Assembly: GCA_947497895.1 (NCBI GenBank)
Contig: CANMIL010000003.1
Location: forward strand, 124,001 to 188,000
DNA: 64,000 nucleotides
Direction of reading: 5' to 3'
Origin: an uncultured Tenacibaculum sp.
GTDB taxonomy: Bacteria > Bacteroidota > Bacteroidia > Flavobacteriales > Flavobacteriaceae
Shown: positions 26,692 to 35,632 of the stretch, piece by piece
How the letters are laid out: each line of letters opens with the position of its first letter
Position numbering within the stretch: position 1 is the stretch's first letter
The notes under the pieces: model-generated
The model's database searches: none
Seen by the model: only the letters and a program-made list of their open reading frames with translations
Told to the model about the DNA's origin: nothing
Position numbers and translations under genes: made by a program

Positions 26692-27531
26692 TTAAAGAGT
26701 ATATTTTTCATATGCATTTTGCAATTTGCTATCATATCTATTTTCTTTATAGCCTGACCCATTATATGCATGAGCAAAATTTGCCCAGTTTTTATCTCTC
26801 AACCAATCAATTAGTTTCCTTCCTTTAAAAGAGTTAACACTAATAAACTTTCCAAAAGCTTTTAAATGCTCTCTTTCATGATCGTACATCTTAGAAACAA
26901 AATCGTCTATGGAATCATAGCCTAAACTTTTATAATGATATCCCATGATTTGAAAAGCACCCCAAGATGCAGAACAAAAAGCTGCTTCTCTTACATTTTC
27001 AGAATCTAAAAGTTCCGCCGCTTTTTCTAAACGAGAATATTCTTTTTCACCCCCGATATAGTATTTTCGCGTCCATTTTTTATAGAGTACATCTTTATTT
27101 TCTTCACTAAGTAAACTTTCTGGTGAAACACCTCTTTTTTCTAATTGTCTCCAAAACACATGGCCTTCAAAAAGAATAACAGGTTTTCCATAAACGAAAA
27201 ATCCTTTTCCTCTGCTTTCCACTTCATTGACCGCTTTAACAACTGCCAACTCTAAATCATTCTCGTTGGCGAAGTCTTTTAAATCTTCTTCTGATAAAAA
27301 CTTATCATTAAACTTTGGTAACAATTGTTCTTTTTCAATGATTTTAGACCATGTTTTCGGGCCAACCAAACCATCAACGACCAAGTTGTTTTCCAATTGA
27401 AATTCTCTGACAGCTTTATCCGTGTCTTTTCCAAAATATTCTGAAACATTAAGTTTATACCCTAATTTCACCAATATTTCTTCCAAAATATAAACTGACG
27501 GTCCTCTTGAACGGTATTTTAGTATGCGCAT
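26692..27531 (-). CDS. Peptidoglycan-binding N-acetylmuramidase
   Basis: This 279-residue protein lacks a signal peptide. Residues 5-65 form a peptidoglycan-binding domain (SVYILEEILVKLGY, FGKDTDKAVREFQ, VDGLVGPKTW). Residues 85-279 match the N-acetylmuramidase family (PF11860 type): AVNEVESRGKGFF near 100 with the likely catalytic Glu, ILFEGHVFWRQL near 122, WGAFQIMGYHYKSLGY near 191 and FAHAYNGSGYKENRYD near 252. It would cut the MurNAc-GlcNAc bond. It lies 13 bp behind the SUKH-like gene, so it is cotranscribed with the toxin. Export would need the particle, another system, or cell lysis. Confidence 0.85.
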   Translation of the reverse strand: MRILKYRSRGPSVYILEEILVKLGYKLNVSEYFGKDTDKAVREFQLENNLVVDGLVGPKTWSKIIEKEQLLPKFNDKFLSEEDLKDFANENDLELAVVKAVNEVESRGKGFFVYGKPVILFEGHVFWRQLEKRGVSPESLLSEENKDVLYKKWTRKYYIGGEKEYSRLEKAAELLDSENVREAAFCSASWGAFQIMGYHYKSLGYDSIDDFVSKMYDHEREHLKAFGKFISVNSFKGRKLIDWLRDKNWANFAHAYNGSGYKENRYDSKLQNAYEKYTL

Positions 27532-27544
27532 AGTAGTAAGTAAT

Positions 27545-28129
27545 TTATTTATTCTTTATTCTTTCTTTAATTTTTTCTATATCTAAATTAGTATTCATCG
27601 TTAGAAATAAATTCAATTCTGGAGGTATTTCTGTTCTTAATATAAATTCAGAAAAATTTTCAATACTCAAACAATCCATCAACAATTTTACATATTCCTC
27701 TGGTGAAAATAAAAGTTCATTTTTTTCAAAGTTATTCTCAGAATAACTCCATAGTAAAACATCATCTTCTTTACTCGTAAAACCAAAGACTATTTCTGGA
27801 GAATGATAGAAAACAGGTTGAAATATTTTAAGAAACTCTTTATTTTCATTCGGGCAATTTTCAATTAAATCTTCCTTAACAGCTTCTAAATTTTCAATTT
27901 CAATTAAATTCCAATAACCTGTAACCTCGTTTTGAGTACTCTCCCAAAAGATTTCAAATCCATTACTGAAATACAATTTTTGAAATAGTTTTGGGAATTT
28001 TGCTATTTTCTTAAGTGATTTTTCAGCTGTAGGCTCTCCAAATTCATATTCAAGCTTAATAATTCCTTGAGTATTTAAAGTCATTAACTTTTCTTGAAAA
28101 TCCATAAATAACAATTCTATTTCTTCCAT
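27545..28129 (-). CDS. SUKH (SMI1/KNR4)-like putative immunity protein
   Basis: 194 residues, acidic, with no signal or membrane segment. The region near residues 25-65 (LEYEFGEPTAEKSLKKIAKF, then LYFSNGFEIFWES) and the strand pair near 110-130 (IVFGFTSKEDDVLLWSY) follow the SUKH pattern of a P..h..hY...NG..h.W core followed by an acidic FGF/W strand. SUKH proteins are typical immunity proteins for polymorphic nuclease toxins. It starts 5 bp after the stop of the nuclease-tipped toxin, the usual toxin-immunity spacing. The family call is by pattern only; position gives it most of its weight. Confidence 0.55.
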   Translation of the reverse strand: MEEIELLFMDFQEKLMTLNTQGIIKLEYEFGEPTAEKSLKKIAKFPKLFQKLYFSNGFEIFWESTQNEVTGYWNLIEIENLEAVKEDLIENCPNENKEFLKIFQPVFYHSPEIVFGFTSKEDDVLLWSYSENNFEKNELLFSPEEYVKLLMDCLSIENFSEFILRTEIPPELNLFLTMNTNLDIEKIKERIKNK

Positions 28130-28134
28130 ATACT

Positions 28135-31100
28135 TTAGTTTAGTTTTACATTAGAAAGTTTTCTTAATCTATCAATGATTGGTTGATACCTTTGTGTATT
28201 TGACTTATGAGGTCCAGGCAAGTTAGGAATAATTTGATCATATCTTTTTAAATCCTGAATATTATCTACACCTGCTTTTATTACTCTTATAAAGAGTACA
28301 TTTTCACCTGTATTCTTTGCAATATGACCTGCATCATTTTTCTTTAAACTAACAGGTTTTCTTGCCTGTTTTTTGGTTATATAATTTCCGATAGAAAAAT
28401 CTACTTCATTTTTTACAATTCTTTTTGACAAAAGGTTTTTGTCCGTAGTTATTTTCCCATTTTTCTTCACTAAAGTAAAGGCATCTATTTCTAATTGCTT
28501 TGGAACATATTTTTCTGCTAATCTAATTTCTTGAACTATTAAAGGATCCGAATTTAATGAAACCTCATTTTTAATATCATTTAAATTAGTTGATGGATCA
28601 TTTCCATAAACTGCTCTAACATGATATCTTATTGCTCCTCCTGCTCTTACCCCTCTTTTCAAATACTGTTCTGCTATGGAATGATGTTTCGAATTAGCTT
28701 TGCGTGTTAATGGTGTCATGTTCTTCCATTTACCTGGTCCATGAGTGTTGTCATTCAATAAATGTCCTCGTATATAATAGGTACTCCCTCCCTTCTTTCG
28801 CTTACGAAGTTTTTCCCACATGTTTCCTCCATCACTTGGTGCACTTCCTGTTTCTCCACTTTCTGGTACTTTCTTCGTTATAATATCTCCCTCCATTAAC
28901 TTTCCGTACTCCTTATCTCCTGCAGTCTCTTTTTCAGGGTATCCAACCTTTGACTTTGGAACATCACCATCAGCAAACCCCATTAATTTTGCCGTTATTG
29001 GAGCTAAAGTATTTAGATGTCCTTGAATTCTTTTCTTCCTATTTTTATCAAATGTTTCTTTCTGCTTGTCTGTTTTACCCGTATTCTTTTTTGCCAGTTC
29101 GGCTTCTATTTTCTTTAAAGGCACGTCCGCTTTTGTTCTTAATTTAGCTGTTTCTTTCTTCGAGTTTCCGCTATCAAGCATCATAATAAAATCGCGATAC
29201 GTTTTTGGATCACTCGCGACCATTAAAACAACTTGCTTCCCTTGTTTTTTAAGATATAAAGTATGCCCTTCTCCATCATCCCCTTTAAATTTCTTTTTCG
29301 CTTTCCACCATTCTATAATCCCAGCCACTACTTTCTTAACCTTAGCCTTTCCTTTCTTAACAAGTTTCTTAAAAGCTTTCTTTGCTTTTTTAATAATCTT
29401 GTTAATTGCCTTATCAATCTTCTTACGAACCTTTTTAATAATCTTTTGAATCTTAGAAGTCAGTCCTGTGATTCCAAGTAAAGAAGCCAAGAATCCAATC
29501 AGTACTGGAATTGCTTTTGCTAATGCAGTTTCAATTCCTTTGGCAACTGCTTTTACATTTCCAGATGCCAAAGCTTTAATACTATTAATAAAGGCATTTA
29601 CTAATTCAAATATCTGTGCAGCGCGCTCAACAAAGAACTTCACAATATCAATAATCATCATAGCCGCTTTTACAAAAGCTCCTGCTGGACTTAACAATCC
29701 AAGTATCCATTTAATACCGGCTTCTACGACTTTGGTAATGATCATATCACGGATAGCATCCATTACCATTTCTTTTAAGTTGCTAAACTGATCTTTGATA
29801 TATTCCCACAGTCCTTCAACTCCATCTTTTCTTACAATTTGGAAAATTTCTACAGCCTTTTCCATTCCAGCAACAACAGGTTCTCCTAATAGCTTAACGG
29901 CTTTGCTTCGGAAATAATCCCAAGTAAGTCCAAGCATTTGAGTTACCAAGCTAAAGATTCCTGAAAGACTGAATAAGTTATCTGGAAGCGTAATTCCTAC
30001 ATTACCAAGTGAACCTGTTAACCATTCGATTAATCCCTTGATCATGTGTTGTTTGATATTTGCACCAAAGTCTAAGAAACCTTGTTTTACTCCACTAATT
30101 AAATTACTTAAGAACCCAATAGGATCAGATATGATCGCTCCAATAGCACTTACAGCAGCAGCCAATAAATTCACTAACATATCTTTTATCTTCAGAATGG
30201 TTTTGATAACTCCAGCCAAGGCATTAAGCGCTGCTCCTATCCAGCCTGCACTTACCTTTTCTTTTATTTCATCAAACTTTTCCTGAAGAGAATCTACATT
30301 CTCTTTGTATGATTGTGCTAAATCCGCTGCTAATTCCTCTTGTTTTTCATAAACAGTATCTTCTAAATCGGCATATTGATCATTAAAATCATTAAAAGCA
30401 TCTTCTGCTAATTTTTTCTGAGACTCATCTAGGCTATCAAATTTTTCTTTTGATTTTTTCTTTCCTTCTGCAATAGCGTCTAAAGCTCCATTCAATCCAT
30501 TAGCAATAATTACGGAAATATCATCCAACACTTTGTTCATGGTTGAAACGAACTTGCTCTTTTCAACTCTAAACAATCTATCTATTGCCTCCGTATCTTC
30601 TCCAAAAAGCCAGTCATCTATTACTGTCCATCCATAAATTTCACCCAATCCATCTTCAACATTTTTCTCAAATGTCTTTTGCGCAGACTCGGCTTCTTCA
30701 CTGAACTTCTTATCAACACTTTCCGATAATTTTTCTAAGCTATCTGTAACTGTTTTTTTCGTCGCCTCATAAATCTTTTCAAATTCAGCATATATTTTTT
30801 CTTGTTCTGTTTTATCGCTAGTTTTATTCTCTCCTTGGCTCGCTAAAACATTGTTCTCCGATAATAACTTAGCCGCCTGCATTTGATCAAGTCCTTCCTT
30901 ACTCGTTCCTGTTGCTACTTTTTTAGCCACAGCTAATTGAGCCTGCTCTTTTTTACGATACTTAACTGGTGCTAACTTCGCTTCTTTCTGCGCAGTATTT
31001 TTCTCCTCAAGCGCTCCTGTAAACTTAGGCTCATTTGATTTTGCTAATTGATCATCAGTAACCTCATTTTCCACCATATAGTCGTCTAAAGACTGACTTT

Positions 31101-32109
31101 CTTTTTCCATGGAAATTTCCTGAGAAGTTTTTGGTTTTGGAATGGCTGCCTTTGAATTTAATAGCGCTGGTGGTTTCCCCGGTGCAGCAGGAGGTAAAGG
31201 CTTGGCTTCTTGAGTTGGTTGACCAGTTGCCGGTGCTGGTTTATCCGCCTCACTCTTCATAGGACCAGCTAATTTATCGCTTTCAGCTGTTACCTGACCT
31301 GAAATGTTATCCTTGATCTTGTTAATTGGTTTCTCATCTCGGAATTTTTTGGCTTCATCAGAATTCTTGGGCAGCTCTTTTTCTAAATCATCTAAATTCT
31401 TTTGAAGCATTTTCTTAAACCCTTCTGGCGTAAATGGCTCGCGCTTCTTCTCTGCTTCTGAATTAGAATTCATAGCTTCAGAGTGAGCCGCTTGATCATT
31501 TTTCTTTGATTGGGCTGCTGGTGAAGCATGACCAGCTTCTTTCTGTTCTGAAACCTTTGTGTCAGGTTCTGGATGTTGTGATTTTTCTTCTTTTACTTTT
31601 TCAGTTTGCTTGATTTGCTCTTGAAAAGCAGGATCGTCTTCTGGTCTTGTTGGTGCTTTTGGTATTTGCTTTTCCTCTTTCCCTACCTCTTCTTTTTTCT
31701 CTTTTTGAGTCTCCTTGTCTTTATTATTTTTCGCGTCTTTTTTTACTTCATTTTTGTTAGGAGAGGCTTCTTTCTTAGGAGTAGCAATAGGAGTATCACT
31801 TTTTTTTGGAGCCGCTACTGCGGGTAATTCTGAACTATTCTTTTTTGTTTCGTTTTTTTGATTTTCTTTTTGCTTTCCTTCTTCTTTTTCAGGTAACTTA
31901 TTCTCTGGATTCTTTTTATCTACTGGCACTTTAGGAGCAAAAAAAGCATTCTGATTTTGAGCTTTTTCTTGAGCTTTTTCAACTTTTTGAGTAGCTTCTT
32001 CTTTTTTATCGTCAGATTTAACCACCTTCATCTTTGGCTGAATAAAATTAGAATTCGCCAAGCCAGTATTTACTGAAGGTTTTGCTATATTTTTTTTTGC
32101 TGTAAACAT
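28135..32109 (-). CDS. eCIS-associated polymorphic toxin with C-terminal DNA/RNA non-specific nuclease
   Basis: 1324 residues in four parts. Residues 22-29 are FIQPKMKV, echoing the DUF4157 protein's N-terminus. Residues 30-420 are a Lys/Glu/Pro/Gln-rich, probably disordered and helical linker. Residues 420-900 are helical, with hydrophobic stretches from about 620 (ALNALAGVIKTILKI, LVNLLAAAVSAIGAII, FLASLLGITGL), then a very basic segment near 890-930. The C-terminal 210 residues hold RGHLLNDNTHGPGKWKN (His1116, Asn1130), LTRKANSKHHSIAEQYL and IRYHVRAVYG, the His-Asn pattern of DNA/RNA non-specific endonucleases. It should degrade nucleic acid after delivery. A nuclease effector (Pne1) is known for the MAC particles of Pseudoalteromonas. 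Followed by a putative immunity gene. Confidence 0.78.
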   Translation of the reverse strand: MFTAKKNIAKPSVNTGLANSNFIQPKMKVVKSDDKKEEATQKVEKAQEKAQNQNAFFAPKVPVDKKNPENKLPEKEEGKQKENQKNETKKNSSELPAVAAPKKSDTPIATPKKEASPNKNEVKKDAKNNKDKETQKEKKEEVGKEEKQIPKAPTRPEDDPAFQEQIKQTEKVKEEKSQHPEPDTKVSEQKEAGHASPAAQSKKNDQAAHSEAMNSNSEAEKKREPFTPEGFKKMLQKNLDDLEKELPKNSDEAKKFRDEKPINKIKDNISGQVTAESDKLAGPMKSEADKPAPATGQPTQEAKPLPPAAPGKPPALLNSKAAIPKPKTSQEISMEKESQSLDDYMVENEVTDDQLAKSNEPKFTGALEEKNTAQKEAKLAPVKYRKKEQAQLAVAKKVATGTSKEGLDQMQAAKLLSENNVLASQGENKTSDKTEQEKIYAEFEKIYEATKKTVTDSLEKLSESVDKKFSEEAESAQKTFEKNVEDGLGEIYGWTVIDDWLFGEDTEAIDRLFRVEKSKFVSTMNKVLDDISVIIANGLNGALDAIAEGKKKSKEKFDSLDESQKKLAEDAFNDFNDQYADLEDTVYEKQEELAADLAQSYKENVDSLQEKFDEIKEKVSAGWIGAALNALAGVIKTILKIKDMLVNLLAAAVSAIGAIISDPIGFLSNLISGVKQGFLDFGANIKQHMIKGLIEWLTGSLGNVGITLPDNLFSLSGIFSLVTQMLGLTWDYFRSKAVKLLGEPVVAGMEKAVEIFQIVRKDGVEGLWEYIKDQFSNLKEMVMDAIRDMIITKVVEAGIKWILGLLSPAGAFVKAAMMIIDIVKFFVERAAQIFELVNAFINSIKALASGNVKAVAKGIETALAKAIPVLIGFLASLLGITGLTSKIQKIIKKVRKKIDKAINKIIKKAKKAFKKLVKKGKAKVKKVVAGIIEWWKAKKKFKGDDGEGHTLYLKKQGKQVVLMVASDPKTYRDFIMMLDSGNSKKETAKLRTKADVPLKKIEAELAKKNTGKTDKQKETFDKNRKKRIQGHLNTLAPITAKLMGFADGDVPKSKVGYPEKETAGDKEYGKLMEGDIITKKVPESGETGSAPSDGGNMWEKLRKRKKGGSTYYIRGHLLNDNTHGPGKWKNMTPLTRKANSKHHSIAEQYLKRGVRAGGAIRYHVRAVYGNDPSTNLNDIKNEVSLNSDPLIVQEIRLAEKYVPKQLEIDAFTLVKKNGKITTDKNLLSKRIVKNEVDFSIGNYITKKQARKPVSLKKNDAGHIAKNTGENVLFIRVIKAGVDNIQDLKRYDQIIPNLPGPHKSNTQRYQPIIDRLRKLSNVKLN

Positions 32110-32112
32110 CTC

Positions 32113-32655
32113 TTATTCCTCTTTTATAAGATTGAGTATTACTTTCATTCCTGCATTAAAATCATGGATAGAACCTTGAATTTCTTTACCGTTATCAACA
32201 ACTTTTCCCGTAAATTTTCCTGAAGTTCCTAAATAGGTGGTGTACGGAATATCAATGCTTTTCTGTTTCACAACACCACTCCCTGTAGCCGTGCTAACCC
32301 ACTGACCATACATCAAAGAATATTCTATAAAACTTACATTACCACTGGGATTAGATTCGATATAATATTTACCATTTCGATTGTCTTTATTCCACCAATA
32401 TCCCGATAAAACCAAAGGTTCTTCTTTCTTTCTCTTTTTCTCAGAAACTATCGTTTTTATTACTTTCTCTTTTTCATCAATTACTTCCCTCTTTTCAGGA
32501 ACCTCTATTTCTATTCTCGGCTCTTTATCTTCAGCATTTTTCAGATCTAAAAAACCTACATTATGCAATACTGTAATCACCCCTCCTATAGCAGTAAGTA
32601 AGCCAGTAATGGCGATAATTGTTGCTGTAAATTTTGTTCTTCCTAAATCTGACAT
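32113..32655 (-). CDS. Small membrane protein of the eCIS cargo section
   Basis: 180 residues: one membrane segment (about 10-32, TATIIAITGLLTAIGGVITVL), a highly charged linker (Lys/Glu-rich, 40-80) and a C-terminal beta-rich domain (about 82-180, GYWWNKDNRNGKYYIES, then YGQWVSTATGSGVV) with no family I recognise. The stop lies 3 bp before the toxin start, so the two are translated from one message. It could be a membrane anchor, a loading factor or part of self-protection; the sequence does not decide. Confidence 0.6.
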   Translation of the reverse strand: MSDLGRTKFTATIIAITGLLTAIGGVITVLHNVGFLDLKNAEDKEPRIEIEVPEKREVIDEKEKVIKTIVSEKKRKKEEPLVLSGYWWNKDNRNGKYYIESNPSGNVSFIEYSLMYGQWVSTATGSGVVKQKSIDIPYTTYLGTSGKFTGKVVDNGKEIQGSIHDFNAGMKVILNLIKEE

Positions 32656-32699
32656 TTTTCTTAATTATAGTTCCATTTTCTTCTTTGCGCCATCCAATG

Positions 32700-33332
32700 T
32701 TACCTCTTCACATTAGACTTTTTTATAACAGACGAAATTTTCAAAAGTTCAGGATCAAGCTTTAAATCTTTTAGTCTTTCTGAGACACCCGAAGTGTCTT
32801 TTTTCTCTATCGTTTGTTGTTGAATTTTTGCAATTCTTTTTAATTGATAAGCAGTATTAGTAACTACAATACTTTTATCTTCTTTCGAAACTTCGCTTAA
32901 TTCATCTTCAACTGTCTTTGAATTACTTTTGTTTTTTTCAATTACTTTATCGGCTACTTGCATTGCTTTTTCTGGCTCACCAAGAAGTATATTTGATTTA
33001 CTAATTTGTATTAAATCTTCTTCAGACGTAGCACGAGGTTCTAGTTCTTGTGTTAATTCTTCTATTTTTTCTCTAGCTATTGAATCTTCAGGGTTTTCCT
33101 GGTATCGCTTTTGATACTTCGACAACTCTATTTTATCTCTAGAAATATTGAGCTCTTTTATGCTCGGATAAGCTATCATCAAAATTGGTATAGGAAAAAA
33201 CAATAAGAATTTCTTTATTTCTTCTTTTTTCAGAATGTAATAAACAAGCCCTCCACTTAATATGAGAAACAAAAACGTTCCAAGAAAAAGTAAGGTTATT
33301 TCATAGATGTATAGATCATTAAATATTCTCAT
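32700..33332 (-). CDS. Two-helix membrane protein with charged helical domain
   Basis: 210 residues. Two membrane segments lie at the N-terminus (about 10-33, ITLLFLGTFLFLILSGGLVYY; and 41-57, FLLFFPIPILMIAYP). A long charged helical region follows, with one segment resembling a TPR hairpin (ILLGEPEKAMQVADKVIEKN, about 114-133). No family recognised. It sits 10 bp behind the DUF4157 gene and 44 bp before the second membrane protein, within the cargo operon. Membrane proteins are not standard structural parts of free eCIS particles. Confidence 0.6.
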   Translation of the reverse strand: MRIFNDLYIYEITLLFLGTFLFLILSGGLVYYILKKEEIKKFLLFFPIPILMIAYPSIKELNISRDKIELSKYQKRYQENPEDSIAREKIEELTQELEPRATSEEDLIQISKSNILLGEPEKAMQVADKVIEKNKSNSKTVEDELSEVSKEDKSIVVTNTAYQLKRIAKIQQQTIEKKDTSGVSERLKDLKLDPELLKISSVIKKSNVKR

Positions 33333-33342
33333 AACTTTACCT

Positions 33343-34602
33343 TTAGTGGTTTACATTTGATTCTCCTAGATGCATATCAACTACAGATATTCTAAACGTA
33401 AATGAATGCTGAAAAAACACACTTCCTGAAAGTGTACTACTACTCCCAACAGAAACACCTCCCTGACTAATTCCTGCCGAAGATCCTTGAGAAGGTCTAC
33501 TCATTTGAACTGTCAAACTAACTGAATTTGCCGTATTAGATGGAATAAAGCCAAGATTAACCTCAAGGTTCGGACTTCCTAAAATAGAGGGTTGCCCTAT
33601 CTGTTCTAAACTGGTAAGATTACACAAACTGTCTGTTGTATAATTCCAATTTGACAGCACATTGAAGTGATAATTACGATCAACTCCTGCCCAGGTATCT
33701 TCGCTAAATACACCATCATCAACATCATAAAACACATGAATCGGCATTCGTATTTGTAGTACACCACTTTGACTTTTCTCAAGAGTAATATCTAGATTGT
33801 CACTATGATTTACTTTATTAAACTGTGCTCCATTTACCCAAGCAATGGCATCTGGATCAAATTCTATATAGGATGAGTTTGATAAAGAATTGCTTCCAAT
33901 TTCATTCGTTACAAATCTCAAAGGTGTTTTCTGAATTTTTTTCTGTACCATCCCTTTTTGCTGAATGGTGTGTGTAAGCTCATGAGCTAATAAGTGTTTT
34001 CCTTCTTTGGAATTTGGGTTGTACTTACCTTCATTAAAATAAATGTCATGCCCATGAGTAAATGCCTGTGCTCCCACACTAGAACTCATTTCTTGAGCTT
34101 CACGATCTTTATGAATGTTTACCTTAGAGAAATCCGCTCCAAACCCAGCTTCCATTTCCTGTCTTGTTTTCCGATCCATTTTCACTCCCCCAGAGCCTCT
34201 ACGGAGCTTTCCTTCAATGGGATTATTTGTACCGGTTTTCACTCCTTTCTTCGCTTGTACTTCCTCCTCTTCTTGTTTTTGAACTCCCTCATCCTCTTCC
34301 ATAGCCTGCACCGATTCGTTTTCTTCTTCCATCTTCTGAACAGGTTCTTCCTCTGCAACTTCCTTTTTTTGCACCCAAGAACTCACCTCAGATGCAAGTG
34401 GCTTTTGTTGCACCTCTTCATCAGTTTCTTTTTTAAAAATCGTATGATCAGCATTCGGTTTATTGACTACTTTATCGGCCATTTTATCCGCCTCAACTTC
34501 ATATTTATCACCTGGTTTCCCTGTTTTTAGTTTTGGTTGAATAAAAGACCTCTTCTTATTACTCGGTGAGTTGGGAACGTTTTTTTTATCTTTTAGAAAC
34601 AT
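33343..34602 (-). CDS. DUF4157 (eCIS core domain) protein
   Basis: This 419-residue protein has the N-terminal FIQPKLKTGKPGDKYEVEAD motif (residues 20-39) that precedes DUF4157 domains. A glutamate-rich linker follows with five VQ[KA]-type repeats (76-118: VQKKE, VQKME, VQAME, VQKQE, VQAKK). The DUF4157 domain has the zinc-protease-like HLLAHELTHTIQQKG with HELTH at 207-211. Residues 230-419 are an unrecognised beta-rich C-terminal domain. DUF4157 is strongly linked to eCIS loci and is found on cargo toxins. Whether the HExxH is catalytic is not known. It heads the distal cargo operon after a 149-bp spacer. Confidence 0.85.
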   Translation of the reverse strand: MFLKDKKNVPNSPSNKKRSFIQPKLKTGKPGDKYEVEADKMADKVVNKPNADHTIFKKETDEEVQQKPLASEVSSWVQKKEVAEEEPVQKMEEENESVQAMEEDEGVQKQEEEEVQAKKGVKTGTNNPIEGKLRRGSGGVKMDRKTRQEMEAGFGADFSKVNIHKDREAQEMSSSVGAQAFTHGHDIYFNEGKYNPNSKEGKHLLAHELTHTIQQKGMVQKKIQKTPLRFVTNEIGSNSLSNSSYIEFDPDAIAWVNGAQFNKVNHSDNLDITLEKSQSGVLQIRMPIHVFYDVDDGVFSEDTWAGVDRNYHFNVLSNWNYTTDSLCNLTSLEQIGQPSILGSPNLEVNLGFIPSNTANSVSLTVQMSRPSQGSSAGISQGGVSVGSSSTLSGSVFFQHSFTFRISVVDMHLGESNVNH

Positions 34603-34751
34603 TTTAAGCTAGTTTGGTTTGTTTTACTTTTTACTACATATTCTATCCATGAACTACCGCGATTCAAACATGCGGGATATCTATTAGGTTCTTAATTTTT
34701 CATTTCATGGCAGGCCTTAGGAAATTACCCCCTTGGCTATAAGCCTTGCTA

Positions 34752-35612
34752 TTAAAAATTGAATGCCATAGTATTGTCATAAGTGTACTTATCCACTTCA
34801 TTTTTAATTTGATGGTACCAGTATGGAAATATCTTTTCCAATCTTTCTTCTATTAAAACACTGATACTTTCTTCATACTTTTTCACACCAAAAAGATGGC
34901 TAAATCCAATCTCCTTTGCATTCTTTGCTTGTTCGTACATATCTTTACCTTTAAGTAAAAGGTTAGGCTCAACTTGTAAATAATCTAGTAAACATGCGAG
35001 TGAATATTGTTCAATTACAATACAAGGTTCGTAACCATTTTGCTTGAACACCTGATAATTCTGCTTGTACAACTTGTAGAGCTCTTCAACCTGATTATAA
35101 CCTTGAACAAATCTGTCTCGAAGTTCTAAATCTTGAAACCCTACCACTCCGCAACTGTAGGATGTTCCCAGATCCTTATCCCAAAAACTTAGATGTCCCA
35201 TATATTTATTGAAAAACTCTAGCTGCGGTTTATAATGACCTTTATAACTAAATTCCTGCCTTTCAACAACAACTTGAGGAAAATCAAAATCGATATAATT
35301 ACTCAAAAAAACATCGGTATCGAGATGAACAAACGGAGTATTCTGACTCTCGATTGCTTTCATTTTTACCTTCATCCATAAATCGGCATCGGCATCGTGA
35401 GAAATTAACGTTACTTTACATGGCAGCATATACAAGAACTTATAAGCAGTTTCATCAACAAACAATTCAATATCTGAGTACCACATATGACTTTGTAAGA
35501 CACTCAAACTTGTCATATAAATAGTTTCCTTTAATCGATTTCCCATGTGCCAGCGATTATTTATCAATGGATAGGTATCAAGGCTGTATATTATTTTTGG
35601 CTGCTGATTCAT
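34752..35612 (-). CDS. GT-A-fold glycosyltransferase-like protein in the eCIS cargo section
   Basis: 286 residues, no signal peptide. FVHLDTDVFLS at residues 94-104 holds a DxD motif (Asp98, Asp100) after an alpha/beta N-terminal half, as in GT-A enzymes that bind a nucleotide-sugar through a metal. GTSYSCGVVGFQD near 148 resembles the acceptor-side loop of such enzymes, and EQYSLACLLDYLQV near 203 fits the usual C-terminal Asp/Glu-containing helix. It starts 20 bp after the nucleotidyltransferase-fold gene, so they form a pair. It could glycosylate particle parts or be a delivered effector. I know of no direct precedent. Confidence 0.6.
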   Translation of the reverse strand: MNQQPKIIYSLDTYPLINNRWHMGNRLKETIYMTSLSVLQSHMWYSDIELFVDETAYKFLYMLPCKVTLISHDADADLWMKVKMKAIESQNTPFVHLDTDVFLSNYIDFDFPQVVVERQEFSYKGHYKPQLEFFNKYMGHLSFWDKDLGTSYSCGVVGFQDLELRDRFVQGYNQVEELYKLYKQNYQVFKQNGYEPCIVIEQYSLACLLDYLQVEPNLLLKGKDMYEQAKNAKEIGFSHLFGVKKYEESISVLIEERLEKIFPYWYHQIKNEVDKYTYDNTMAFNF

Positions 35613-35632
35613 TTTTTCACTTATTTAATTAA

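Noticed and set aside
28820..31827. Many plus-strand open frames opposite the large toxin gene
   Set aside because: They are hydrophobic, Phe/Ser-rich antisense shadows of a Lys/Glu-rich coding strand, with no promoters or family features.
34640..34680. Weak GC-rich hairpin in the spacer before the DUF4157 gene, considered as a terminator
   Set aside because: The stem is only 4-5 bp, the pairings overlap and no T-run follows; it also lies downstream of the DUF4157 gene rather than at a clear operon end.
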